Shown piece by piece: positions 28,226 to 36,346 of a DNA stretch of 38,404 nt. Under the pieces are notes generated by a model that had not been told where the DNA came from, ran no database searches, and saw only the letters and a list, made by a program, of their open reading frames with translations. Position numbers and translations under genes: made by a program. The stretch comes from Bacteroidales bacterium (GTDB lineage: Bacteria; Bacteroidota; Bacteroidia; Bacteroidales; UBA7960), in NCBI GenBank assembly GCA_007123065.1, contig SKSI01000017.1, forward strand, positions 1 through 38,404, given 5' to 3'. The first letter of the stretch is position 1. Every line of letters begins with the position of its first letter.

Positions 28226-28255
28226 ATGATTATAAAAAGGTATTTTTTTATATGA
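28226..28255 (+). CDS. candidate 9-codon uORF overlapping the histidine kinase start
   Basis: ATG at 28226 opens MIIKRYFFI and stops at TGA 28253-28255, which overlaps the ATG of the kinase (ATGA at 28252). It lies entirely within the predicted leader (start near 28203). The overlap is the arrangement expected for translational coupling. It is short enough to be chance and has no homologue I can name. Confidence 0.25.
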   Translation: MIIKRYFFI

Positions 28256-30399
28256 TCAGAAGAATCTACATATCGGGATTAACTGTCATTTTTTTTTGGA
28301 TGATTTGTCCTTTGAAAGGATTTGCATTTGGTAAGAATTATGTAAGTGAGATAGACAGTTTAACCAAAATCACTCAGGACCCGACCCGTGATGACTCTCT
28401 GGTTATGGATGCTTATTTCAGGTTAGGCAGGATTTATAGGTTGAGTGAGGCGTCAAAGGGGCTGGAATACACAAAAAAAGGCCTCGATATTGCCGAGGAC
28501 AATCATTTCAGTAACCTGATTGGTTATGCTTTAACCGACATTGGGCTATTGTACTGGCGGTTGAGCAATTTCAATCTTGCACTGGATTTTTTTCTGGAAG
28601 CAGGTGATGTATTCGAGAGAGAGGGAGATCGTTCAGGATATGCCCGCGTGCTGAATAGCATAGGTTCAATTTTTTCCAGACAAGGGCACCAGGATAGAGC
28701 GTTGACATACTTTATTCAGGCATTGCAGTTTTATGAAGATATGGATTCTGTTTTACTCTCTGCAACCGCGCTCAACAATATTGGTATGGTTTATCTGGAG
28801 CAAGGTGATTATGAGCTTGCTGAAGAATACCACCGGAAATCCCTGGAGATTAAAGAAGCTTATGGTGATCTGGCAGGAAAGGCTTTTTCACTGAATAACC
28901 TTGGGACCATCATGAAACAGACAGGGCGCTACGATGAGGCACTGACTTATTATGAGGAAAGCTTGAATATAAGAAAAGAAACTGGAGGGAGACTCGAGGT
29001 TGTGAACACAAAACGCAACCTTGGCTATCTGTATTTTCTGAAACAGGATTTTAATAAAGCTATTGAGCTGTTGGAGGAATGTTTTGTCTTGTATGAAGAA
29101 GTGGATCATCGCGCAGGAATGGCTGATGCTGAACATATAATGGGTATGGTCTATGGAGCCCTGGGCGATTTCAACAAAAGCCGCTATTACTTTGAATTAA
29201 GTCTGATTAGCTCCGAACAACTTGGTCTGGCTTCTTTGGTATCGGATAACTATAAATCATTGAGTGAACTCTATGCAAATTACGGAGATTATCATTTGGC
29301 TTATGATTATCAAAAAAAATATCTTATTCTTCAGGATAGCATATATGATGCAGAGGTTTCAAGACGTGCTTTAGAATTGCGTTTTGTGCATGAGCGGGAA
29401 AAGCGGGAAAGTGAGATCCAGCTGCTTCGTAAATCACATCAAATCATTGAGTTAAATTATGACAAGCAAAGGTTGTTCCGGAACTTTTTGCTTCTTTTTA
29501 TTTCACTGATCCTGGTTACGCTCTTTGTTATTTATTTTCGTTTTCTGGAATATAAAAAGACAAATGTCCTGCTGAAGAAGCAAAAGGAGGAAATAGCAGA
29601 TAATAACAGAAAGTTAAAAGAGTTAAACATCAGTTTGTTTGAGCATAAGGAAAAGGTAGAGAAACTTAATATGAAGCTTCAGGATTCTGAAAAAAACCTG
29701 ATCAACATTAATGATACGAAGGATAAGTTGTTTTCAATCATTTCGCATGACTTACGCAATCCTTTCGCATCCATTGTAAGCTTTTCCCGCATATTAAACC
29801 GTGATATTGATATGCTCACAAAGGAGGAACTCAAAGAGCTGGTTGCGGACCTGGACACATCGGTTATTAAAATCAGCAACTTACTGGATAATCTTCTGCA
29901 ATGGTCGCGCGCGCAAACTGGCAAGATCAGTTTTCGTCCTGAGGCAATTGCCATTAAGGAGATTATTGCTGAAAATGTCAATTTATTTGCGTCCAATGCA
30001 CGTGAAAAAGAAATTGAGCTTGTGGATGCAACAGATCAGGAGGTGATTGCTTACGGGGATGTAAATATGACAGATACAATCTTAAGAAATTTGATTTCCA
30101 ATGCGTTAAAATACACTCACACCAAAGGGCGAGTTACCGTATCTGCCCGTGAACATAATAAATTTATTGAGATTTCAGTTTCAGATACCGGAGTCGGTAT
30201 TTCAGAAAATGCCCAAAAGAAACTGTTACGTTCTGATACACTTCATTCTACTTACGGCACTCGTGATGAGAAGGGCAGTGGTCTCGGCTTGTTGATTTGT
30301 CGTGAATTCATTCGCCGCCTGGGAGGTAACTTTTTTATTAAAAGTGAAGTAGGGAAAGGTTCCGTTTTTACTTTTTCAATACCAAAGAAAACCACATAA
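28252..30399 (+). CDS. tetratricopeptide-repeat sensor histidine kinase
   Basis: I start at ATG 28252 (715 residues), which gives a clean signal peptide (MIRRIYISGLTVIFFWMICPLKGFAFG); the ORF track uses a TTG 11 codons upstream that spoils it. Residues about 40-360 are roughly eight TPR units (for example ALNNIGMVYLEQGDYELAEEYHRKSLEI), placed in the periplasm. One membrane helix follows (about 411-431, NFLLLFISLILVTLFVIYF), then a coiled coil, HisKA H-box SIISHDLRNPF (His499) and HATPase_c boxes N (NLISNALKYT), G1 (DTGVGIS) and G2 (GSGLGLLICREF). There is no receiver domain and no response regulator nearby, so it is an orphan kinase here. The signal it senses is unknown; the divergent nrfHA genes may or may not be related. 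Confidence 0.93.
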   Translation: MIRRIYISGLTVIFFWMICPLKGFAFGKNYVSEIDSLTKITQDPTRDDSLVMDAYFRLGRIYRLSEASKGLEYTKKGLDIAEDNHFSNLIGYALTDIGLLYWRLSNFNLALDFFLEAGDVFEREGDRSGYARVLNSIGSIFSRQGHQDRALTYFIQALQFYEDMDSVLLSATALNNIGMVYLEQGDYELAEEYHRKSLEIKEAYGDLAGKAFSLNNLGTIMKQTGRYDEALTYYEESLNIRKETGGRLEVVNTKRNLGYLYFLKQDFNKAIELLEECFVLYEEVDHRAGMADAEHIMGMVYGALGDFNKSRYYFELSLISSEQLGLASLVSDNYKSLSELYANYGDYHLAYDYQKKYLILQDSIYDAEVSRRALELRFVHEREKRESEIQLLRKSHQIIELNYDKQRLFRNFLLLFISLILVTLFVIYFRFLEYKKTNVLLKKQKEEIADNNRKLKELNISLFEHKEKVEKLNMKLQDSEKNLININDTKDKLFSIISHDLRNPFASIVSFSRILNRDIDMLTKEELKELVADLDTSVIKISNLLDNLLQWSRAQTGKISFRPEAIAIKEIIAENVNLFASNAREKEIELVDATDQEVIAYGDVNMTDTILRNLISNALKYTHTKGRVTVSAREHNKFIEISVSDTGVGISENAQKKLLRSDTLHSTYGTRDEKGSGLGLLICREFIRRLGGNFFIKSEVGKGSVFTFSIPKKTT

Positions 30400-30419
30400 A
30401 ACCGCGTTGAAAAAAATCG

Positions 30420-30427
30420 TATATTTG
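30420..30427 (+). promoter_or_regulatory. -7 element in front of tRNA-Leu
   Basis: TATATTTG followed by CACTCCG is the typical stable-RNA promoter end in this phylum. A TTG at the -33 distance is not evident (the nearest is only 10 bases upstream), so only the -7 half is supported. Confidence 0.5.
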
Positions 30428-30448
30428 CACTCCGTTTACAAAAACATT

Positions 30449-30530
30449 GCGGATGTGGCGTAATTGGTAGCCGCGCCAGACTTAGGATCTGGTGCCGAGA
30501 GGCGTGGGGGTTCGAGTCCCTTCATCCGCA
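30449..30530 (+). tRNA. tRNA-Leu (anticodon UAG)
   Basis: GCGGATG (30449-30455) pairs with CATCCGC (30523-30529), with discriminator A at 30530. The anticodon arm is CCAGA-CTTAGGA-TCTGG (30476-30492), anticodon TAG at 30483-30485, reading CUA and related leucine codons. The long variable arm (TGCCGAGAGGCGT) is typical of class II tRNA-Leu, and GGGGGTTCGAGTCCC forms the T arm. CCA is not encoded. Length is 82 bases. Confidence 0.95.
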
Positions 30531-30553
30531 CAGATCGGATTATTGGCAACAAG

Positions 30554-30618
30554 CAAAACTGTGTAAATCAAAACTATAAAGCAAATTTGGCGAATTTACA
30601 CCAAGTTTGTTTTTTTTT
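30554..30618 (+). terminator. terminator-like hairpin after tRNA-Leu
   Basis: GTGTAAAT (30561-30568) pairs exactly with ATTTACAC (30594-30601), and the stem continues, with a bulge and a CA internal loop, through CAAAACT (30554-30560) and AGTTTG (30604-30609). A run of nine T follows (30610-30618). The loop contains the palindrome CAAATTTG. It ends 40 bases before tig, leaving little room for a tig promoter. Confidence 0.6.
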
Positions 30619-30658
30619 AAGAATCTTATTGAGATTATCACCACAAATTTAAAACAAT

Positions 30659-32071
30659 ATGGATATCGTTAAAGAGAACACCAGCCCATTGGAAGCAACA
30701 TTAAAAATCAAACTTACAGAAGATGATTATCGTGAGCAGGTGTCAAAAGAACTGAAGAATGCCCAGAAGAAGATGCAAATGCCCGGCTTCAGGCCAGGGA
30801 AAGTGCCTATGGGACTGGTAAACAAAATGTACGGAAAGAGCGTTCTGGTTGAAGAGGTCAATAAAATTCTGGCAGACGCTCTATATAATTATATCAAGGA
30901 AGAAAAAATCAATGTGTTGGGAAACCCGCTGCCGGATGAAGGTGCAGCAGCAGATATAGACTGGGAAACACAAAAGGAGTTCGAATTCCAGTATCACATC
31001 GGACTGGCTCCGGAGATTGACCTGGAACTTACTGATGAGATTGAAGTGGATTACCACAAAATCAAGGTTGCTGAGGATTCGATAGACAAATACGTTGAAG
31101 AGGCCCGTAAACGTCACGGCAACATGGTTAATCCAGGAACTGCAGAAGCGGAGGATGTATTGTACGGAGAGTTTGCTGAGCTGGATGACAAGGGTGAACC
31201 AAAAGAAGATGGCCTGACAAACAAAACCAATGTCTTTATCCGTTTCATTAAGGATGAAGCGATCAAAAACCAGCTGATAGGTGCAAAACCCGGTTCAGTT
31301 ATTGATATGGATATTATGAAAGCGGTTGAGTCGGAAACGGAAGCAGCTTCCATGGTTGGTCTGAAAAAAGAGGAGCTTCAGGATCACAGTCCTGTTTTTC
31401 GGTTTATTGTCGAAAGCATTTCAAGGGTTGAGCCCGCTGAATTGAATGAAGATCTCTATAAGAAAATAGCTCCTGATAAGGATATTAAAACGGAGGAAGA
31501 TCTTCGGAATTTTGTTAGAGAACAAATTGAACAGCAGTATCAGTCAGATGTGGATAAACATTTCCGCAATGTTGTGTCAGAGAAGCTGAATGAACTCACC
31601 AAACTACCGCTACCCGAGTCTTTTCTTAAAAAATGGCTTGTTGAGAATAATAAGGAAGAACTAACTGAAGAGAAAGTTAACGAAGAATTTGAAAAGGCTG
31701 CTGATACCTTTAGATGGCAACTTTTGGAAAACCATCTCATAAAAAAATATGAGATTGAAGTAAAACCTGAAGAAGTAAACAGCGAACTGGAGTATTTCAT
31801 TAAAGCGCAGCTTGCACAATATGGCCAAACAGACTTGCCTCAGGAAATTCTGGACAAGTACGTAAAAGAGCTTGGCAGCAAGCAGGAAGAGGTTAAAAAG
31901 GTTTATGACCACCTGTTTGATAAAAAATTGATGGAGCTTTTCAAAGAGAAATTGACGCTGAATGAAATTCAGATGGAGTTGGATGATTATGTAAAAATGG
32001 TCAATGACAAATACAACCCCGGCCAAACAGAAAGCGATTCAGAGTCTGAAAAAGAAACCACAAAAGAATAA
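30659..32071 (+). CDS. tig: trigger factor
   Basis: The 470-residue ribosome-associated chaperone has the N-terminal ribosome-binding signature GFRPGKVPMGLV, which docks on L23 at the tunnel exit, followed by a divergent middle region where the PPIase domain lies, and a long helical, charged C-terminal chaperone domain (YFIKAQLAQYGQTDLPQEIL ...). The tail is acidic (ESDSESEKETTKE). It is slightly longer than E. coli Tig (432). clpP starts 3 bases after its stop, forming the conserved tig-clpP-clpX operon. I see no consensus promoter in the 128-base gap after the tRNA. Confidence 0.95.
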   Translation: MDIVKENTSPLEATLKIKLTEDDYREQVSKELKNAQKKMQMPGFRPGKVPMGLVNKMYGKSVLVEEVNKILADALYNYIKEEKINVLGNPLPDEGAAADIDWETQKEFEFQYHIGLAPEIDLELTDEIEVDYHKIKVAEDSIDKYVEEARKRHGNMVNPGTAEAEDVLYGEFAELDDKGEPKEDGLTNKTNVFIRFIKDEAIKNQLIGAKPGSVIDMDIMKAVESETEAASMVGLKKEELQDHSPVFRFIVESISRVEPAELNEDLYKKIAPDKDIKTEEDLRNFVREQIEQQYQSDVDKHFRNVVSEKLNELTKLPLPESFLKKWLVENNKEELTEEKVNEEFEKAADTFRWQLLENHLIKKYEIEVKPEEVNSELEYFIKAQLAQYGQTDLPQEILDKYVKELGSKQEEVKKVYDHLFDKKLMELFKEKLTLNEIQMELDDYVKMVNDKYNPGQTESDSESEKETTKE

Positions 32072-32074
32072 ACC

Positions 32075-32764
32075 ATGAGCAGAGCAGAAGATTTTCACAA
32101 ATATGCAACCCGCCACAGGGGCATCAGCAGTATGACCATGCATGAATATACTTCAGTGTATGGCAACTATATCAGTCCGACCATCATTGAGGAGCGGCAA
32201 CTGAATGTGGCAACAATGGATGTGTTCAGCCGTTTGATGATGGATCGAATCATTTTTCTCGGTGTTCCAATCAACGATTATGTAGCCAACATCATTCAGG
32301 CACAGCTGCTTTATATGGAGTCCGTAGACCCAAAGAAAGACATTCAGATTTACCTGAATACCCCGGGTGGATCAGTCTATGCCGGTCTGGGAATTTACGA
32401 CACCATGCAGTACATTGCACCGGATGTTGCTACGATCTGCACCGGTATGGCTGCTTCAATGGGTGCTGTATTGCTGAGTGCGGGAGCAAATGGAAAGCGT
32501 ACCGCCTTAAAGCACAGCCGTATCCTGATTCACCAGCCGATGGGTGGTGCCGAAGGACAGGCATCTGACATTGAGATCACAGCCAGAGAGATCCAAAAGA
32601 TCAAGAAAGAACTTTATGAGATCATTGCCTTGCATTCAAAACAAGACTATAAAAAGATATGGAAGGATTCGGATCGGGATTACTGGATGACTGCCACAGA
32701 AGCCAAAGATTATGGAATGATCGATGAAGTATTGGTCTCCAACAAGAAACCTTCTGAAAAATAG
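32075..32764 (+). CDS. clpP: ATP-dependent Clp protease proteolytic subunit
   Basis: The 229-residue serine protease has the catalytic triad Ser128 ([12 protein letters not shown]), His153 ([10 protein letters not shown]) and Asp202 (DRDYWM). [20 protein letters not shown] is the strand lining the substrate groove. The N-terminus is about 20 residues longer than mature E. coli ClpP and may include a propeptide. It forms a double heptamer capped by ClpX, whose gene begins 7 bases downstream. Confidence 0.97.
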   Translation: MSRAEDFHKYATRHRGISSMTMHEYTSVYGNYISPTIIEERQLNVATMDVFSRLMMDRIIFLGVPINDYVANIIQAQLLYMESVDPKKDIQIYLNTPGGSVYAGLGIYDTMQYIAPDVATICTGMAASMGAVLLSAGANGKRTALKHSRILIHQPMGGAEGQASDIEITAREIQKIKKELYEIIALHSKQDYKKIWKDSDRDYWMTATEAKDYGMIDEVLVSNKKPSEK

Positions 32765-32771
32765 CGCAACC

Positions 32772-34034
32772 ATGTCAAAGCGATCGGGACAAACACCAAA
32801 GGACACGAGAAAGTGCTCTTTCTGCAGCCGGGAGGGTGAGCATGTTGAAATGCTGATTAGCGGGATTGACGCGCACATATGTGAGCGTTGCGTAGACCAG
32901 GCTGCACAGATTGTTCAGGAGGAGAAATCACGCATTGTAAAGGCCAGCATTCCTTCCTTCAATCTTTTCAAACCTGCAGAGATCAAGAAGCACCTTGACT
33001 ATTATGTAATCGGACAGGAAGATGCCAAGAAGGTGTTGTCTGTAGCCGTTTACAATCATTACAAACGGATCAATCATACATCTCCCGGCAGCGATGACGT
33101 AGATGGCGTGGAACTTGAAAAATCAAACATAGTGATGGTTGGTGAAACGGGCACCGGTAAAACGTTGATGGCCAGAACCATCGCGAAAAAGATGAAGGTA
33201 CCGTTTTGCATTGCAGATGCAACCGTTCTGACGGAAGCAGGTTATGTCGGAGAAGATGTGGAAAGCATTCTGGTACGCCTGTTGCAGGTTGCAGACTATG
33301 ACGTGCCTGCAGCCGAGCGGGGTATTGTGTTTATTGATGAGGTGGATAAGATTGCCCGCAAAAGTGATAACCCCTCGATTACGCGGGATGTTTCCGGTGA
33401 AGGCGTTCAGCAGGCACTCCTGAAGCTTTTGGAAGGAGCCGTGGTAAATGTACCGCCACAGGGTGGCAGAAAGCATCCTGAGCAAAAATTGATCCAGATC
33501 AATACACAGAACATCCTATTCATTTGCGGAGGTGCCTTTGATGGGATCGAAAAGAAGATCATGTCGCGTATGCAGGCCAATGCCATCGGATATGGAGCAG
33601 CCAAAAGCGGGCGCATCGACAGGGATAACATCCTGCAATATATTGCGCCGCAAGATCTGAAAAGTTTTGGCCTGATCCCCGAACTGGTTGGCCGTATGCC
33701 TGTACTTACCTACCTGAACCCCCTGGATCGTGATGTCCTGCGAAAAATATTGACTGAGCCCAGAAACTCATTGGTAAAGCAGTATATGAAACTGTTTGAG
33801 ATGGATAATATGAAGCTGATGATCGATGATGATGTACTTGACTACATCGTCGATAAGGCTGTTGAGTATAAGCTCGGTGCCCGCGGTTTGCGTTCCATCT
33901 GTGAACTGATTATGCTTGATGCCATGTATGAGATCCCTTCATCCAAAGAGGAGAGGGATACCTTCCACCTAACCCTGGAGTATGCCCGTCAGCGCATTGA
34001 TAAAGCTGAACCGGGACGTTTGAAAGTTGCCTGA
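32772..34034 (+). CDS. clpX: ATP-dependent Clp protease ATP-binding subunit ClpX
   Basis: The start is ATG 32772 ([20 protein letters not shown], 420 residues); the ORF track begins 16 codons upstream inside clpP. The N-terminal zinc-binding domain has Cys15, Cys18, Cys37 and Cys40 (CSFC...CERC). The AAA+ module shows Walker A GETGTGKT (124-131), Walker [11 protein letters not shown], pore loop region GYVGEDVES and sensor regions. ClpX unfolds tagged substrates and feeds them to ClpP. It ends the operon and is followed by a long inverted repeat. Confidence 0.97.
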   Translation: MSKRSGQTPKDTRKCSFCSREGEHVEMLISGIDAHICERCVDQAAQIVQEEKSRIVKASIPSFNLFKPAEIKKHLDYYVIGQEDAKKVLSVAVYNHYKRINHTSPGSDDVDGVELEKSNIVMVGETGTGKTLMARTIAKKMKVPFCIADATVLTEAGYVGEDVESILVRLLQVADYDVPAAERGIVFIDEVDKIARKSDNPSITRDVSGEGVQQALLKLLEGAVVNVPPQGGRKHPEQKLIQINTQNILFICGGAFDGIEKKIMSRMQANAIGYGAAKSGRIDRDNILQYIAPQDLKSFGLIPELVGRMPVLTYLNPLDRDVLRKILTEPRNSLVKQYMKLFEMDNMKLMIDDDVLDYIVDKAVEYKLGARGLRSICELIMLDAMYEIPSSKEERDTFHLTLEYARQRIDKAEPGRLKVA

Positions 34035-34049
34035 TAACCCGGTTTCCGG

Positions 34050-34081
34050 TTTGCATTTCTGAAAAATATTTGCTATATTAA
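34050..34081 (+). promoter_or_regulatory. promoter candidate for the DUF4294 gene
   Basis: TTTG (34050-34053), a 20-base spacer and TATATTAA (34074-34081) match the consensus except for the last two bases of the -7 element. The predicted start near 34088 falls inside the 5' arm of the following inverted repeat. Confidence 0.4.
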
Positions 34082-34134
34082 ATCGTTTTACTGATAAGGA
34101 TGGTCAGGTTTTCCATACCTTCAAAACGATTTTT
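34080..34134 (+). terminator. long inverted repeat after clpX, terminator or attenuator
   Basis: AAATCGTTTT (34080-34089) is an exact inverted repeat of AAAACGATTT (34123-34132). Inside, AAGG-A-TGG and CCA-TA-CCTT continue the stem around a 9-base loop. The 3' arm runs into TTTTTATTT. It ends 9 bases before the ATG of the next gene, so it may terminate tig-clpPX transcripts or attenuate read-through into the DUF4294 gene. Confidence 0.65.
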
Positions 34135-34143
34135 ATTTGTTGT

Positions 34144-34743
34144 ATGCGCCACTTTACCTGCTTTGTGTTTTTGTTGTTTTTCTCTGTTGCAGTCTTTGCG
34201 TCAGCTGCCGGACAAGAGCCTTCATTGCAGGGAGAAACAATTGCTGCCAGGGTTGAAAATGGAGATACCCTGCTGTTGATTGAACTGCAACCTGTTGAGG
34301 TGGTTGCTTCCCGGGAGTTTAAGAACAGGTTTGAGGCATGGCGGTATAACAGGCTGGTGCGCAATGTGAAAGCAGCTTATCCCTACGCACTTCTGGCAGG
34401 AGAGATGTTTGAGGAATACGGTGAGTATATTATGTCGCTGGAAAGTGACAGGGAACGCCGCAGGTTTACCAGGGAGATGGAAAGGGAGCTGAGGGAGGAG
34501 CTTGAGGACGATCTGAAGCGCCTTACCGTTTCACAGGGGTTGATTCTGATCAAGCTGATCGACAGGCAGACCCGTCATACTACTTATGATATTCTGAAAG
34601 ACTACCGGGGTACCTTTTCAGCCATTTTCTGGCAATCGCTGAGCCGGCTTTTTGGCCTGAGCCTGCGGACAGAATATGATCCTAATGGATCAGACAGGAT
34701 GATAGAGGAGATTGTTCAGATGATTGAAGCCGGCCAGCTATGA
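34144..34743 (+). CDS. DUF4294 domain-containing protein
   Basis: The 199-residue product has a signal peptide (MRHFTCFVFLLFFSVAVFASAAGQ) and matches the DUF4294 family, known almost only from Bacteroidetes. Recognisable features are a beta-strand start (PVEVVASREFKNRFEAWRYNRLVRNVKAAYPYA), a long highly charged helix (SLESDRERRRFTREMERELREELEDDLKRLTVSQG) and the C-terminal LIDRQTRHTTYDILKDYRG with FWQSLSRLFG. No catalytic motif is evident. Function is unknown; it is likely periplasmic. It is convergent with the glycosyltransferase gene, 7 bases between stops. Confidence 0.85.
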   Translation: MRHFTCFVFLLFFSVAVFASAAGQEPSLQGETIAARVENGDTLLLIELQPVEVVASREFKNRFEAWRYNRLVRNVKAAYPYALLAGEMFEEYGEYIMSLESDRERRRFTREMERELREELEDDLKRLTVSQGLILIKLIDRQTRHTTYDILKDYRGTFSAIFWQSLSRLFGLSLRTEYDPNGSDRMIEEIVQMIEAGQL

Positions 34744-34750
34744 GGCCACA

Positions 34751-36175
34751 TCACTTTCCGCGACCTTGAACAATGATCAGTACCGTGTAGATCAATATCT
34801 TGAAATCGACCGCCAGCGACATATTTTCCAGGTAAAGCAGGTCATACTTTAACCTTTCGATCATCTCATCCACATTTTCGGCATAGCCGTATTTTACTTG
34901 TCCCCAGCTTGTAACACCGGGCTTGATTTTTTGAAGCAGCTTGTAATGCGGGGCTTTCTCCACAATCTTGTCGATGTAGAATTGCCGTTCCGGACGTGGA
35001 CCAACAAGTGACATATAACCCAGCAGTACATTGTAGAACTGAGGAATTTCGTCAAGGCGTACTTTCCGCATGAATCTGCCAAAGCGTGTGATCCTGGGGT
35101 CGTTTTCGCAAGAGAGCTGTGGTCCGTTTTTTTCAGCATCCACATACATCGACCGGAATTTGTGCATCATAAAAGGCTTTCCGTTGCGCCCAATTCTTTC
35201 GTGCTTGTAGAAGACCGGTCCTTTGGAAGTCACTTTAACAATGATCGCCGTTATCAGGAAAACAGGCGACAGCAATACCAGGCAGCATATAGACACAACC
35301 ACATCAAATAGCCGCTTGAGGGTTTGTTGCCAGGGTGGCATCAGTCCTGACTGGATCTGTATGAGTGGTGTGCCAAAAATTGAGGTCATCTTAACCGAGC
35401 CAAGCAATATGTCATGCATCTCCGGAATAATCTTAACGAGAATATCGGTAGCATACAGATCGGTAAGGATTCTGCTGATCTTTTTATGTTCCCGGGACTC
35501 CAGAGCTATGATGGCCTCTTCAACTTCATGCTTTTCAATAATCTCTTTTACCTGATCAATGCTGCCCAGCCTGGGTAAATGTGATTCCAGCGGATAACGA
35601 TCGTACTCCTGAACGTTGACAAATCCAATCAGCTTGTTCCCGGAAGAATGCTTTTGAGATGCCAGTTCCTTTGCTATCTCGATGGCTCGTTTCTGGCTGC
35701 CTACAATTATTGTATTGAACCCTATTCTCCGGGTATGGATTTTTCGGATAATGCGTGAGGATAAAATAAAACGAAACAGCCCCGTTATAAAAACATGAAG
35801 AACAAAAAACAGGAAAAGGGAATGGTAATATCCTTTGCTGGCTGTTACCTCCTGATCCAAAAGGATGACAAAATATATGACCAGCACGCCGATGGCAGAT
35901 ATAAACACCGTTTGACCAAACTGGCCCAACCGTGACCGTCTGAAAATGGACTTGTAGGAGCCGCTCAGGTAATACAAAAGCAGCCAGAATGACGGAATAA
36001 TAACCAGACCCAAAAGCAGGTTCTCCTGAACAAAAACCTGTTCTTTGATGCGGTTAAAGGCAAATCCGTTGTTCGCGCTTAAAATATTGACAAATAAAAA
36101 CCATGTCAATGCAGATGCCAGGAAATCAAAAAAGACGAATTTTACCAATTCGATCTTTTGTAGCCGTTTATCCAT
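34751..36175 (-). CDS. polyprenyl glycosylphosphotransferase (initiating sugar transferase, WcaJ/WbaP type)
   Basis: The 474-residue inner-membrane enzyme has four to five N-terminal membrane segments (residues about 8-140), a CoA-binding-like Rossmann domain (about 153-270, NTIIVGSQKRAIEIAKEL), one further hydrophobic segment (about 290-315) and the catalytic bacterial sugar-transferase domain (KRLFDVVVS, KHERIGRNGKPFMMHKFRSM, RFGRFMRKVRLDEIPQFYNV, SLVGPRPE). It moves a sugar-1-phosphate from a nucleotide sugar to undecaprenyl phosphate, the first step of capsule or O-chain synthesis. No other glycosyltransferases or Wzx/Wzy lie in the window; the sugar is unknown. Confidence 0.93.
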   Translation of the reverse strand: MDKRLQKIELVKFVFFDFLASALTWFLFVNILSANNGFAFNRIKEQVFVQENLLLGLVIIPSFWLLLYYLSGSYKSIFRRSRLGQFGQTVFISAIGVLVIYFVILLDQEVTASKGYYHSLFLFFVLHVFITGLFRFILSSRIIRKIHTRRIGFNTIIVGSQKRAIEIAKELASQKHSSGNKLIGFVNVQEYDRYPLESHLPRLGSIDQVKEIIEKHEVEEAIIALESREHKKISRILTDLYATDILVKIIPEMHDILLGSVKMTSIFGTPLIQIQSGLMPPWQQTLKRLFDVVVSICCLVLLSPVFLITAIIVKVTSKGPVFYKHERIGRNGKPFMMHKFRSMYVDAEKNGPQLSCENDPRITRFGRFMRKVRLDEIPQFYNVLLGYMSLVGPRPERQFYIDKIVEKAPHYKLLQKIKPGVTSWGQVKYGYAENVDEMIERLKYDLLYLENMSLAVDFKILIYTVLIIVQGRGK

Positions 36176-36296
36176 TGAGTCCTATTCGTTTGCAAGCCTT
36201 TGCAATGAACCTTGGAAATTCTGTGTTCCGGTGTGTTGTTTTGGTTTGAAAGGCTGTAAAATATAATTGATAACGTACCTTGTCTGCACATATTGT

Positions 36297-36323
36297 AAAA
36301 AAAGGCCGGAAAAACACATTTCC
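36297..36323 (-). terminator. weak terminator after the oxidoreductase gene
   Basis: On the minus strand GGAAA-TGTGTT-TTTCC is followed by GGCC and seven T, beginning 24 bases after the oxidoreductase stop. The stem is only five pairs and A/T-rich. It separates this gene from the sugar transferase, which is otherwise in the same orientation 171 bases on. Confidence 0.35.
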
Positions 36324-36346
36324 TTATTTTTTTACTTTTATCCCCC

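Larger units (their letters stand above)
27918..28251. other. AT-rich divergent control region between nrfHA and the histidine kinase gene
   Basis: This region of about 330 bases is very A/T-rich and holds no gene beyond a 9-codon frame at its right edge. It contains a TTGTTA-T-TAACAA palindrome (28037-28049), a TTGACAA-N17-TTGTCAA dyad (28051-28081), a looser ATTG-N12-CAAT dyad (27989-28008), the kinase promoter (28165-28196) and an 8-3-8 palindrome inside that promoter. Confidence 0.7.

Noticed and set aside
28219-28251. TTG start for the histidine kinase as in the ORF track
   Set aside because: The added residues MHNDYKKVFFY precede and blur a good signal peptide that starts at ATG 28252; TTG starts are rarer.
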